NCBI GenBank assembly: GCA_035578175.1
Contig: JAQMRL010000008.1
Span: 91,748,541-91,812,540, forward strand
Direction: 5' to 3'
Source: Catonia carolina
Taxonomy: Eukaryota; Arthropoda; Insecta; Hemiptera; Achilidae
DNA: 64,000 nucleotides
The position numbers were made by a program, and so were the translations under genes. The notes under the pieces are model-generated. The model did no database searches and was not told where the DNA came from. It was given only the letters and a program-made list of their open reading frames with translations. Shown here piece after piece: positions 12,901 through 27,900 of the stretch. The stretch's first letter is position 1. Each line of letters begins with the position of its first letter.

Positions 12901-15900
12901 GTGTCAAACTCAAAAAAACGCCTACGGAAACTCTTAAAATGATCAATGAGGTTTACGGTGAGGAAGCTATATCCAGAACTCAAGTCTTCCAGTGGCACAA
13001 GAATTTCTGAGAGGGCCGCGATGACGTCCACGACGAACAGCGCGCCAGACGTCCATCAACCCACACGGACCCAAATGTGCAAAAAGTCCGTGATGTGTTG
13101 AACACTGACAGTCGTCTGAGCATCCGAGCAATCGCAGAAGAGGTCGGGATCGATAAGACTGACCGCCCAGGTTCGCAGAGTCCGTCTGGAGATTGTCGAT
13201 TCCTGGATCCTCCACCACGACAATGCGCCATCGCACACCTGTCTGCTTGTTACTGAGGAATTCGCCAAACACTCGAGGGCGACGTTGCCATAGCCTCCCT
13301 ACAGTCCGGATACGGCACCACCGGACTTCTTCCTATTCCCCAAGATCAAGAGAGTACTAAAGGAGACGCGGTTCGGGACTCTAGAAGCTGTTCAACTCGC
13401 TACGACGAGGGCTCTAGAAGCTTTACGGGTTGCCGACTTCCAGGGGGCGTTCAGGGACTGGAAAATCCGATACCAAAGGGTTATCGACTTCAATGGGGAC
13501 TACTTCGAAGATTTCTAGAAAAAAAGTGTAGAAATTTTGCCAATAAATATGTTTTTTAAGTTCAGTCCGGTTACTTTTTATACAAACCCTGTATGATGGG
13601 AGCAGATCGCTCATCTTTACACGTTTACTGATAACAAAATCATAACCAATAAACTATGAGAAAAGAATCCAAGAAGAACTTACTTTAGCAGTGCTCTCAC
13701 CCTTCTATGAGATTGTAAATGCTGTAAATTTTCGAAGAAGTCTACTTCAAAATCAACTTTGTTTGTTAATGGTAATAAATCCTTTAAAATCTGATTTAGT
13801 TCACTGCATTCTCGAACCTGTTTTAAATGAAATCGTTAATTTACAAGCAAGACAAAATGATACAATATGTAGTATGTTGTACAATTATTAGAAATAAACT
13901 TGTAAATAATTGTTGATCTGATATGTTTAACCACAAAACTTTTGGAAATTATAAATATAATAAATGGTCTGCAAACTGAATTAACTTGTTTGCTAATCGT
14001 CCAGCAAAATTATATTTTCTCATTTTTAAATAATTTTAATGTTGCATTCACACCATCTATAATTTTATATGGTCAACTTCTAATGACAACACAAAAATTT
14101 TACTACAGTATTTTTCAAAAAATTACTTATCACTGCTAAACTAAACACTGAAGAAAAATTGGTTAAATACAACAATTGTAGCAATTTTTAAAAATTAATT
14201 AATTTAATGTCTTAGTAGCACGATTAGTTTTTCAAAAAATAACAATATATCAAACTCTGAACGACAACTAACTTTAAGTTGTACTTTGCAGAACAATATC
14301 TTGAAAATGACTTGACATGGAATAACTAGCTTTTGTATCTTCAGTCATTTGTATTAAATGAATAAAATGAGAGAAAAAAGTCTGAAGATACAATATCTTC
14401 TGCAAATTTTTATAAATTTAGTTTTAACGTTTTAAAATTAAGTACTCTTGATGACAATGGAACCACAAAAACGCGTTAGTGAAAAATAAAATTATTTAGT
14501 AAAAAGTAAAAAGGAGTGAAAAGACCGAAATAATGCCAATCACAAAAAATAGACCGAATTACATCACCCTTATGAATGGATAACTGATAAAAACCACAGA
14601 TAAATTTAATTACCTCGGAGAATTAATATCAAGAACACAAATGAAAAATGAGCAATCCAAAACAGAATCAATAAACTGAGATTTGCATTGAAACTGACTT
14701 GGCCTATGTACAAAAAGAAGTTTCTCTCAATTAAGACAAAAATTAGACACTACAATACAGTAACAAGACAGAAATAACTTATGCATGTTTAATCTTAAAA
14801 GCAAGAACAGAACAGGACTTCAGAGAATGGAAAGAAGATCATTCCAAGAATGATCATTAACAAAAAACAAACAGTGAATGGAAAACACAGACTTCTTCCT
14901 AATGAAATGATACATAAGGAGAAGAAACCCTTACTAAACATTATGAGGAAAAAATATTGGCCTTTTATAGTCATCTAGTAAGGCTACCTGAAGAAAGACT
15001 GACCAAGAAACTGCTAAATTACCAACAGAGAAATAAAGTTAAGAGAAATTGGCTACGGGAAATAGGGAAAGACCTTGAGGAACTAGAAATAATGGAAGAA
15101 CAGATTTTAAACAGCGAAGTCAAAAACTACTCTTTAAAACAAAAATCAAACTCCAACACAAAGAAAGTACAATATAACAGGGGATCAGAGATTCTAGAGA
15201 TCTAAAATGAATGAAAGACTACTGGACGAAAAAGAAAAGTTCCCAGGAACAGTCTTCCCATCCTTGACTAGAATTGCTCCAATGAGGGCCTAATAAAAAA
15301 AAAGTAAAAATGAGAGCAGTGGCAGGTGTAATAGTCAGCAATAAATTACAGTACTTTACACTGGAGTTGATTTATAAAGTCCAGGATGTATTATAAAGAT
15401 TTATTAGTAGTTATATTTATATATTATGTTTTCATTTTATGTTGTTCATTCCAAAAACCCATCTGGAATTAGTTGAGAAACCATTCTTTTCAAGTTTGAT
15501 CCACTTGAAACAGTAGTTTTTTCTCCAGCATTTTTAATTATCTGTGAAACTTTTTTGTAATCTTTTCACCCTAAAATGCACCACAAGGCTGTAATCTTTA
15601 AAAACAAATTTTTCGAACATGATCTAAGCCTCCATAAATTTTCATAGATTCCACTTAAGCTATCTGAATGAGTGCAGCAAATGTAGTAACTAAGATAAAT
15701 CTAATGAACTACTTTTGAGAAAATATAATTTTCGAACTACATAACTTATGCTAAAAACTTCTCTAGAGTTAATTGAGAAACCTTTGCAAATTCCACCTGA
15801 TCGAACTAATAGTTTTCCTCTAGGTTGAGTAAAGCCACTTTTCCATTTAATAAGTCATGAAATTAGAAAATCAATTGATTATCAAAAAATTTCACTTATC

Positions 15901-18900
15901 ACAAAACTTTTTTAACTATACATTGGATCCATCGTGTAAAAGTAAAAAATTAATTAAAAAAAAACTTACCATATAACCTAATAAAAAAGTAGATTCTTGT
16001 TGCACAGCTTCACACTGTTTATTTCGAATAGACACAGATATTAATGGTAATATAGTTTGCTCAATTAGAACTTCCCGTGCATGTTTATAATTCAAGCAAA
16101 GAGCTGGGCATAAATATCGTAAACATTGTGCTGAGTAGTCCCGAAGAGATAAATCCTTTTCCTGTAAAATAAGACAAATTAAATTATTATTATTATTATT
16201 GAAAATAAATTCCAAAGATCCATTTCTGTTAATGAGCACCAAACACGGTACTACCAAGAGTAGGAAGTTCAAATATCTTGAGAGATATTTTAAATCCAAA
16301 CATCAACGAGAAGGTAGTGACTCAGGAACGAATGAGAAAGATGAAGGTAGGATTTTGAATCGAAGGAACTCTCAAAAATAGAAAAAAAAGAAAAGAAAGA
16401 TCCTGGGATACTATACAATTTTTGAATAATGTACTCTTAACATAATTCTAATTTAGGTGATATTATGTGTGACCAGGCAGCGATTGAGAGATTTACATCC
16501 CCTAAAATACAAAGTACTTTGTTTCAGAAAAGTTTTGTTTTCCTTCGTCCGAAGTTCTATAACGTGTTGCCTGATTAAGTATGTAACTCCAAATCATTTT
16601 ATATGTTTAAAAGGAAACTTAAACCTTTTTTTCCTTCATTTTTTTTTTTGTCCATCCGTCCCTCCATCACACCCAGACGTCAGGAACTGCAAGAGATAGC
16701 AACAAACGGTTTTCGGATTCGTAATCTAACAAAAAGGTAGTGGGCCTGAATTGGGTTTGAAGTTCCGTTTTTAACCGGAAGTGGCCCAAAACCGAAAGTC
16801 GAAAAAATCAAAGTCAGAAACTACAAGAGATAGCAACAAATTGTTTTTGGATTCGTAAGCTACACGGAATGACAAAAGGAATGACACTACAGGATATCAG
16901 AATACAAAAGGTATATCAAGATAGAGATAGATGGAGGCATATCGTCCACTCAAGTCCTACCCGGCCTGCTGGAAGGATACCCAGATGATGATGATGAAGC
17001 TACACAAAAAAATTAGTGGGCCTGGATTGGGTTTGAAGCTCCGGTTTGCACCGGAAGTGACCCAAAACCGAATTCAAGAAATCAAAGTCGGACTTTGGAA
17101 ACAAAAAAAGTGTTATTTGATTCCTCTAAAAAACTAGATACAGAAATCATTGGATTTGAAGTTCCCATATCGACCGGAGGTCAAGAAATTAAAGTGTGTA
17201 AATTTGGAAATAAATATAGTATTATTCAATTCCTTTTAAAGAGTAGATACAGAAATCACTAATGGTTTTTGCCACAAGTCAAAACAAAGCCTTTTTAAAA
17301 ATTGTCACCAGATATGTGACTCACGAAATGGATTTTTCGTAATAAATTGATTTGTATATTTTTTTTATTTTAGGCTACTTTATTCATGTACAATAACTTA
17401 TTTAACTGCGCATAACAGACAGGTGGTGTGTAAAATTATTAACACTCAATCTGTTCATTGCAGGGCTAAAATAAATAGTTCTGTTTCTTATCACATGGTC
17501 AGCCAATTAAATGACTGAATCATTTAAGAACAGAAGAGGTAGAGGTGTAAAATACAATAATCAGAGTTATCTCCTCTGAAAGTAATGAATTTCAATATAC
17601 AGCCAGACCCTGTGGTGAATGAAGTGAAGGTTTAATTTGCAGAGTGGAAAATATGTGCTTTTCAGAGGGCCCAGCATGCTGATAACCGTACTTTTCCACT
17701 CAGTGAGGAAGGCAATGGTAAACAACCTCACTCCTCATTTTACTTAGTAAACTTCCACAGGTTCAAACCAGCCTTTCGGCTGATGACCTAAACAACAACT
17801 TATTTAAGTTATTGTTAATGTAATGTGTGTAGTAATGGGTGATTCAAAAAGAGCGCCGGTTTTTAAACGGCTGGTAAATTTTTGTTTATCGGTTGGCAAC
17901 ATTGTTAGACCTCATTTCTAATTCGGAGAACATTCCGATTGACGATTCAGTTGTAGTTTCTCTTGTTCGCAGTGTAGTACTCTCGCAGTCTGTGTCTAAC
18001 CATGGAGAAGTTTACTATTGCACAACGAGTGTTAATCGTCAAAACATTTTACCAGAGTGGAGAGAGCTAAGCGGCTACTGTCAGGCGACTTCGCGGTACT
18101 CTAGGACGTAATGAAGCACCGAATGAATCAACAGTTCGCAGGCTCATGAAAAAGTTTTTTGAGACGGGTTCAACAGGCGACCTTAAAAGTTCTGGACGTC
18201 GTCGTTCTGGCCGAACTGAGCAGAACGTTGCGTTGGTTCGTGACAGTGTGGCTGTTAGCCCAGCAAAATCAATACGTCGCCGTTCTCAACAATTGGGTTT
18301 ACGATGTTCTTCTGTACGGAGAATTCTTCGGTACGATCTCCAATATCACCCATATGAAATTCAGTTGCTGCACGAGAAACAATGTTGTTGCTCCGTGAAC
18401 GGTTCCAGGATCGCATCATTTCTCGTAATTCCGACCATCAATGGCCACCAAGGTCGTGTGACTTGACGCCTTGTGACTTTCATCTTTGGGGTCATCTGAA
18501 GTCATTGGTGTATGCCAATAAACCCCGAAACATCAATGACTTGAAGGAGGAAATTCGACGGGTTATCGGGCAAATGGAAGTCGAAACTTGTCGTGCAGTA
18601 ATATCCAATTTCATGGACAGAGTTGATGCGTGCCAGCGCAGTAGAGGAGGACACATGCATGACATCATTTTTCATACATGAAATCGGAAGGTAAGATGAA
18701 CTTGTTGATGTATTTATTTTCAGTTTTTCAATAAAATAAATCTCTTAATTTGATATATCAAAACCGGCACTCTTTTTGAATCACCCTATATTTTATTGTT
18801 GAACAGAAATTAATTATATTATTAAAAAGAATTAGAATACCAAAAACTAAACAAAATAAAACGTTAAATAACTTACAGTCCTCAAGAAGTGGAAACATGT

Positions 18901-21900
18901 ATGGATGACTATAATTCCCATTTCAACTGATATTTTATTTGATTCAGTGTCGCTTTTAATACGTTTAAAACCATCTAAACGACGATTATAGTCTGGCTGT
19001 TCGATCCAGCGTTCATCGTAAGAATTTAAATCTTCTATTAAGTCAACATCAATGCCACTATCTTTCCTAAAAAATAAAAAAAACACTCAATTACAGTAAA
19101 ACCTCCTCAAAACAACCACATACGGTGAACTCTATAAGTGGTCGGTTTGAGAGGTGGTCGTTTTGGATAAGTGGAGGTCAGGACAATACCCTAATTAAAA
19201 TAACTTTATTATTATGAAAAGTGTATGATTATTTATACCAAAAATATTGTTTACATAAAATTATTTAATTAATTATATACATATTATTTAAGTATATAAA
19301 ATATTCTTCCGCCGAACGATGCTGCGACAATCCTTTTTCACTATCATTAATTATGTCTACACGTGTTTTAAGAGTTAAAATTGTTAGTTTATAACCTTTC
19401 TGAGACTTTTTAATTCTTTTTAATAATATAATTAATTTCTGTTCAACAATAAAATATAGGGTGATTCAAAAAGAGTGCCGGTTTTGATATATCAAATTAA
19501 GAGATTTATTTTATTGAAAAACTGAAAATAAATACATCAACAAGTTCAAAACATCATCTATGGTCAATGACGTACATGTAACATTACATTTCTGGTAGGG
19601 GAAGAGTCAAAGATTTTTATGTAGTTTTTGTGGTTTTACCACTAACACAATAGAAGTTGAAACTTGTTAAATTGTACATGTTATACTGTACAAACTGTAT
19701 AAGCTTATAAATCTGTCAATACCGGAGGTAGCAGTATCAATATGTAGCGCATGGCTATTTTGTATTACATACGTTTGTTCATCTACCTTTAATACTTTCA
19801 AGACGACAACCGTATGTGATATGGCCGTGATGATATACACCGAGTGACGGCAAACGTATGTCATACGGGCATGGCAATATACATCCCTAGACGGCAAACG
19901 TATCTCATACGTTTGCTACTTTCACATTGTTATAAATGTGGCTACCCATACACTATCCGTTTCCCGTTTTCACTGTTATTTAGTTCACTTTGTTCTCAGT
20001 TTACCTACAGGGATAGTTGACCGAATCGATTAGTATTTTCTGATATATCGACGAAACTATCAATCACTACTTAATGCGCAAGATCGAACCGTAGCTTCTA
20101 CTACAGAGTACCAACATAGCGTGTTACAAGGCCACGTTATTTGCAGTGTATGTGTTTTACTGTTTTTGTGCTATTATACATTTCATGAAATGATGTCTAG
20201 AGATGCATCAGATTGTTTTGCAGAAGATTCTGGGTCAGAATTAGATGACACGGATATTGATGAATCATACGACCCTGCGGAGAATGAAAGCGATATTGAT
20301 ATAAGTTTCATATAAAATTTTTCGGAAATATGTAAATTGGAGTAATTGTAAATAGTATTATTTTATAAATAACTTAATAATTGACTTAAACTAAATATAT
20401 GGTTAAAAAGAGCAAATTTCAAACTTTACTTTCATATAATACCCTTGTTGATAAGAACTGAAGTGACTGCACACTGATGTTTTGAAAAAGTTGAAAAAAT
20501 GTCAGTCTACAGTGCAAGATACGTTAAATTTACTTTAGTCTGTAGTGCATAGTCGTGAAAAAAATGGTAGTCTGGAAGTGTTAATTTCTATTATATTATT
20601 AAATTTCAGTGGTCGCTTTTGCTTGTTTTTACCGGTCGCGGTCGAATTAGAGAGTGTTCATTTAGCGGAGGTAAATTTTTATGGGGAATGTTTTGGTTCC
20701 CAAAAAAAACTGGTCGGTTAGAGAGTTGGTCCCTTAGAAGAGGTGGTTGTTTGTGCAGGTTTTATTGTATATTAATTTTACAATCCGAGTATTTAACTGT
20801 CTTACGCTAGATTAGAAAATATAAAAATATACATCATGTAACAATAATTGTGTGAATAAATTGATCACACGAGGTGTGGCAATTAAATAACCGGACTGGA
20901 GCTCCAAACATTTTATTGATCACCAATTACATAACAAAGTGTATCCCTTTCAATGTACTCTCCTTGCCAATCCCTAAAACGCTCCATATGAATTTCCCGT
21001 TGTTGAATGCAGTGCTGGAAGTCCACTTCTGTCAGCTTTTTGAGAACCTAAGTGATGAATACATATATCATGCATGGTGCGTGCGAGGATTTATTACTTT
21101 TAATGCATGTGCATTAACTCTATAAGGACCACCGTCTGATCTATCAAACGTTTACAAAAATTTGTGCAACTAATTTATTTTTCAACAGAACTTTATGAAA
21201 GTTTATCCCAAAAATTCAGTAAATTATATAGTTTACAGTATAGCAGTATTTCTAAAATTTGGTTTTTTGTCATTTAAGTTTTTTTTTTGTTACAATTTAT
21301 GATGTTGGCACTACTACACCCTAGCTGAAGTAAGCATGTATTGTTTTTGTGACTGAGGTTAGGTTGTACTTATTGCTTTGTGTGCATTTTTATTTTATTT
21401 TACAAAGTTGTAAATATTTTAGAACGTGCCTGATTTTATATTTGTAAACATTATTTAAAATGTGTTGTAGTGTTTATTTCACATGATATTGGAATGTTTT
21501 AGAAGTGTCGTTTTACTACTCAGATACCCTTTCTTCAAAACTAACTAATTTTAGCTAAGAAGTGTTAACAAAATATTTATTATTTTTATTTTCGGCTGAA
21601 ATTTTGGAATTATGTATAGAATTCATTGCTATTTATGGTTATATAGGTTTCTTATGCAACAAAACCGTTTTACTATACATTACCAGTAGTGATTTCTGAT
21701 AATTCCAATAAATACAATAATTAAGTTTTCAAATTCTTGTAATTTAAAATTGTAAGAAATTGTTTATCATCACCTGATTATAATGTGTTTGTAGTGCATT
21801 TCTGTGTGAAAAAAAACTATTACTTAATTATATAATATAGTTTTTAAGATAGTTTGTTGAACAGAACGCTGTAAAAGTCAACAAAAATCCCCGCTCCTGA

Positions 21901-24900
21901 AGCAAAAAATTATCTGAATTGGCAGGTCCCAAAAGGGTTAAGAGATATGACGTCAACAACTACAAAAATGATGGTACAATAAATAGGAGCTACAAAAGTC
22001 TCTATTCTTATGGTTCAGACTATGGTGTCTAAAAGATATCATAAATAAATATTACCTTGCTATGGAGACAATTATCCGAGTCAACAGCCTTCTAGATTCC
22101 GCTGTTGAAACAAGTCCAAATAGAGGTGCCAATTTATTAACGTAAATTTCAGGATTGGAAACATTCTTTATAAGATTAGCCAGAGTGTTTAAAATAGGAC
22201 ACACAATTTCATCGCTAGATTTAGCTTTCTTTAACATGATTGGTAACATTAACGAAAACAATGTCTCACTAGTAGCAGGATCTGTTACAAGTTCTGTCGC
22301 TCTTGATAACACCGTTAAATCTCGTTTTCCAAGATTATATTTACGATTCTTTTTCGACAATTTTATTTTTAATCGTTCTAATACGGACGGTATATGATCC
22401 AGAATCAAGAAACTTCCATAATTCAGGTTCTGATTACCTATGAACAAAAACAATTAAAATGTAACAAAATTTTATTATCAGAATTATTATAAAACCAAAA
22501 TTCCTACTGTACAAAAGTTCCTGTAACTATAAAAGACCCCCTGAACCCAAAAAAACATGTTCCTAGTGATTGGTCTGTCTGTGTGTGTAAACAAAATATC
22601 TCAAGAACGGAACATCGTACAAAGTTGAAACTTAAGTTAGGTACCACTAGAGGACCCGACACAAACATTTCCATCAAAATCAATCAACTGGAAGTAGTAG
22701 TTTATTCGTGTCATTTTTCACTTTTCTGCGATTTCCTCAAAAATGGCTCCAATAATTTTTTTAAAAATCACGTCATTTACTACATATCTAATGCTCTACA
22801 ACAAAGGGTAGGTGCCATACAAAGATGCTCTACAACAAAGGGTAGGTGTCTGCTGAAATTTTTTGGGAGGCTGTGATCTTGTAGAAGATGGTTTTTTTAA
22901 AGATTGCGGCCTTAATATGCATTTTAGGGCAACAGTGTACAATCAAAGTTGTAGGAAATTTAAAAACCTACAACTTTTATTTCAAACATTTCTTTATATG
23001 CTGCTTAGTTTAGCGTTAATAAGTGACTTTGTTTTTTTTTTAAAGAAAATCTGTAAAAACAATGGACTTTTTAAGATTTCGGCCTTATGTGCAAATATAT
23101 AGGAATTAAAAGATCTATCTTTTATTATAAGCATTTTTCTCGACAGAGCCTAGTTTAGCGTCAAAGAGTGTTTTCCCATTATTAAGCCAAACTAAGATTA
23201 GTTTTCATTTTGCATCATTCACTTATGATTAACACTTTGTGTACGAAGCCAGAGTATAGTTCGGGGCATCGTATTAAATTCCATAGTAAATGTCCATCGG
23301 CGTATTATCGGGATTCGTTCGTTCAAAACGATTCTGTAGTTCATTGTGTTCAATTTACATAGTTTTCAATGCTCTCTGGTGGATATTTCTAAAAATAATA
23401 TGATAAAAAAAAGTGCGCCGTAGTGCAGCGTGAATTTTGAGGTTATTGTTGGTTCAGTGTTTGTTTATGTGATCTTTCGCGCTGGTATAGTATTATTTTT
23501 TTATTATTTTAGTTAGTAGTGTTTCTTTTATGACAATTTTGTTTATTATTTTAGTTATAGACTTGTATTTTCGTTGTAATGCTCTTTATAATACGATGTA
23601 AACAACAAAGTTTTTTCGTGTTATCCAAATGTTGTACGTGTCTGTGACCACAAGTGTTTATTATTTTTTATTCGTTATTATTTATAGTTAGTGATTTTTA
23701 TGTAGTATTTTATTGTGGTGTAGATATATTTTAGGGTACCTATTTTTACAATTTATATTATAACAAGAATCTGTAAAGTCTGCTCGGAAAACAAAATTCA
23801 CTACGGGAAAATATAGAAGAAAAGAAACTACTTGGTGATGTGATTGTGCAGTAGCACTGTGCATACCTGACTGTTTTAGAATTTACCACACTAAAGCTAT
23901 ATGTATAAAAACAGTTACAAATTTTTTTATTTTTTATCAAATTTATTTATCATATTGTGTATCAGAATACTTATCAATAAAACTTTTTAAAATGTCGTAT
24001 ATAATTTAAAATAATGACACTGAAAAAGCAAGACGTCGCTTGTCGCAATTTTTATTTTTTAGTTTTTTTACACTACATTTAAGACTTCACAGTATTTCTG
24101 CGAAGTAATATAACATACTCATATTATACACCAAAATAAAGTGTATTTTGTGCTCTTTCAGAAACTGTGCAATATGCCTTTCCACATGTAATATGAAAAT
24201 CACTACACATTTTTTACAATACATCAAAAACCCCCAGTATTCACAAACCCCACCCATCTAAAATAGCCAGTATTCAAAGTGTTAAAATTAGGTTCTGTTT
24301 TTTGAGGTTAGGTTTTTGTTTATTTAATGTCGCATCAACAGTTTGATCATTAGTGACTACGGTGGGTTAAGGAACTTGACGTGTTTTGGCACGTAATAAC
24401 TTCCAGGCCCTAATCGAGAATCGAACCCAGGACGGACCTTCACTTTATAGGCTATCGCGCAATTCTTTACGTCATGGAGGCAGCCATTTTTCCATTTTTT
24501 ATGTTGTTTAATAATGTTAGGCTATATTGTTCATTATTTGTATTGGTAAGAAAAATTCGTGTGAGTGTTTCACACCAGATTTTTTTTCTTTTCTTGACTT
24601 CTAGCAACTTACTTGTAATACAAATTAATCTTCCTTCTAGCACTTCATCTGCAATATGGAGGGAAATGTACGAGATGTGTCCCAAAAGTAGTATGACCTA
24701 CCTTTAAATTTCCACGTCAACGTTCGAAACGAACTCTGTGAGGTACAATCAAAACCAGTACTTTCTCATGAACTTGCCAGATGCCGCAGTTATCAAAAGA
24801 ACATTTTAGTTCAAACGCAGTGTGTCTTTTTGTAGAGTGTGTTGCTTATGTTAATTGGATTTTGTTACCACTAATAATGATTGAGAGATCAGATCAATGT

Positions 24901-27900
24901 ATTAACATCAAGTTTTGCTTCAAACTCAAAAATAGTTGTACAGAAATGATTGAAATGACACACAAGGCCTTTGGGAACAAGTGTATGGGCAAAACACAAA
25001 TAAAAGAGAGATACAAGCGGTTTAAAATTGGCCGCACGTCTGTTGACAGTGACCCCTGCTCTCTGGGCAACCTTCGACAACAATAACACCAGAAAATGTT
25101 GAGCTTGTGAGACTTGCGATTGAAGAAGATTGTTGTTTGACTGTACAAAAACTAGAAAGTGATCTTAGAATTTCGAAAACAAAAGTTTCGAAAATTTTTT
25201 AACCAATAATTTGGGATAATTTTTGGGCGAGCTGTGACTGGCTTCTTCACCACAATAATGCAACAGCACATTCATCGAACATTGTACAACAGTTCTTGAC
25301 AAAACACCAAGTTAAGCGACTTCGCCAGTCTCCGTACATTCCCGACATAGCCCCCTGTGACTTTTGGATGTTTCCGAAACTGAAAATTTGACTCAAAGGG
25401 CACTAGTTCGATGACATCTAGACAATTACGAAGAATTCAATGAGTGTACTAAAGGCCATTCCAAAAATTGATTTCCAGAACTGTTTCAGAAAGATGAAAG
25501 ACTGATGGGAGTGTGTTGTACAGCCAAATACGGATTACTTTGAAGGATGCCACAAGCCGGATGACAAAGAATAATGTCAGCATGGAGATTTGAAGGTAGG
25601 TCAGATACTTTAGGCACACCTCATTGTTGCAGCATGACAAAATTTTCAAAATCCAGATATTAAAGAATTACTGTTTCATAAAACAGGATTTATTAATAAA
25701 AATACACTCACTTGGATCTCGGTTGAAAACTTGTGTGTTATTAACATTTAGAGGTTGCACTTTATCAGTAATATCTCCATCTTCATTATTTTGTTCATCT
25801 TCCAAATCTTGTAAAGTTAACAACTGTTCTACCATTTCCATGATTGCATTGCAAACTATATTACTTGCCTTTGGTCCGACTAATAATTCCATAACAGAAG
25901 TTAATGGATTTAATGAGTTAGTGTCATCACGTTTACCCAATAATGAAAAATATCTAAAACATAATCATATAATTTTTATTACATACCATAACAGATAAGT
26001 GGAATGTCAAATTATTTACACAACAGACAGGTGGAGTGTCAAATTATTTACACTCAATCTGTTAGTTGCAGGGCTAAAATAAATAGTTCTGTTTCTTTTC
26101 ATATGGTCAGCCAATTAAATGACTGAATCATTTAAGAACAGAAGAGGTAGAGGTGTAAAAGACACTAATCAGAGTTATCTCATCTGAAAGTAATGGATTT
26201 CATTATACAGCCAGACCCTGTGGTGAATGAAGTGAAAGTGTCATTTGCAGAGTGGAAAATATATGCTTTTCAGAGGGCCTGGCATACTGATAAGTGTACT
26301 TTTCCACTCAGTGAGGAAGGCAATGGTAAACCACCTCACTCCTCGATTTACTTAGTAAAACCTCTACAGGTTTAAACCAGCCTTTTGGCTGATGACCTAA
26401 ACAACAACAACAATACATACCATTACATAATTTACAATACAAACAAATATCTGTGGCTGGCCGCATTGGCGTAGTTGGAAACATGCTCGCCTCTCATCAT
26501 GCGGTCTTGGGTTAGAATCCCATTCAGGCACTGCATATTTTCATACGTTACAAAAAATCATTTCATCCTTCACAATCTACATTAGCAGTAATTGCAAAAC
26601 CGTCGGACATTAAAAAAAAAATCTGTAAATAACACTGTCACATCTCAAAATATTGTACTGCAAGGCGCTCTTCATACCATTAAATGGAAGTAAAAGCAAC
26701 AGATCCCCGGTGACAGAGACGAACAGGCATGGACACATGTTCATTTAACAAGCAGTAATTTTTGACCAATCAGAAAAGATATAATTTCATCAATCAGACA
26801 GTGGATGCCTCTGATTGGATAATAAACCTTATATGGTTAATATAAAGGTAGGTGCAATCACCCTGAAATCATCAGGGTGCTCTCAAACTCCGATGAAGCA
26901 AATCAGCGGATTCCATGAGATGAGGAACATGTCTCAAGACAATGACATGGCACATGTAGAACAATTGTTTGTTAATTTATTTCATTTTGGTTAGGTTTTT
27001 TATCCCTAATCTGCATACATTGCAATAAAAAATAAAACTAAAAAACACATTTATGCCTTTGATAAAACTACAAATTTATATTTACCTTGGAAACCTGCTC
27101 CACGCCATAAATAATTTAAGCAAGTGTGTGGGACTGTGTACACCTTCGGTTGGTAATTTTGGTAGCCACGGCCAAACACACACCTGGAAAATATATCAGT
27201 TTAGATTAAAACTTCAGTATCAGATATTAACACAGAAATAGAAGTCTCATAATGTCACGATAATTGCTTAAATGGAAATTTTTTTAAATACTGCAATACA
27301 TATAGAAAATAACTAAATGAAAGAGAATTTCATATAAGAAGGAATATTTCAAGTTATTTTGCAGGATCTGTTCTATTACGTAAATCAACAATTTATAAAA
27401 AAAGTAGCTAAAACTTCAGTTAATTTTATTTCAGTTATATTTAACAGAACATTATAATAGTTAAATATGTATAAATTACTATAATTTCACATAAATTGTT
27501 GTCCTTTCAGAGTCCTTTGTTGTTAATGAGTCCTTTCAGAGCTACTCATTTTGCTATTGTGAACATTCAAATATCAAAGCAGGCTCCTGAATAAATAAAT
27601 TTATTTAATGTCATTATTAATAAAAAACCTGTGTGGAGTTGATAGTCTTCCATCGGGCACCTCCCCAGGTGGCGGATAGGGGAACTGCTCACCAGATATG
27701 GGGGGCACTGAGGAAATAAAATACTCAGGGTGGACCAAAACTATCAATGAAAATCCAAAAGGCGTCTGCAGTGGAAACCACCAGCAACTTGGTCAGCGTC
27801 TGTTCATCCAGTGGATGCGGCTGCAGCAACAGCTCCAGGAACTAACAATCCCTGGTTCTACACAACCAGCCTAGCTGGACCCAACTTCAATATCTTAAAG

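Larger units (their letters stand above)
19094..20768. mobile_element. pogo/Tigger-like TIR element with nested insertions
   Basis: Left end CAGTAAAACCTCCTCAAAAC and, in reverse complement, right end CAATAAAACCTGCACAAACA, both followed by ACCAC and 'GTGGTCGG'-type subterminal motifs and flanked by TA. The interior holds an inverted copy of the IS630-type end (19405-19553) and a separate block (about 19560-20603). No intact transposase. Confidence 0.55.

Noticed and set aside
23758..23940. 60-codon minus-strand ORF
   Set aside because: Antisense to the decayed piggyBac Cys-rich domain.
26193..26375. Recurring ORF reading VNEVKVSFAEWKIYAFQRA
   Set aside because: Present in every SINE-B copy with indels; it is a reading frame of the SINE body, not a gene.
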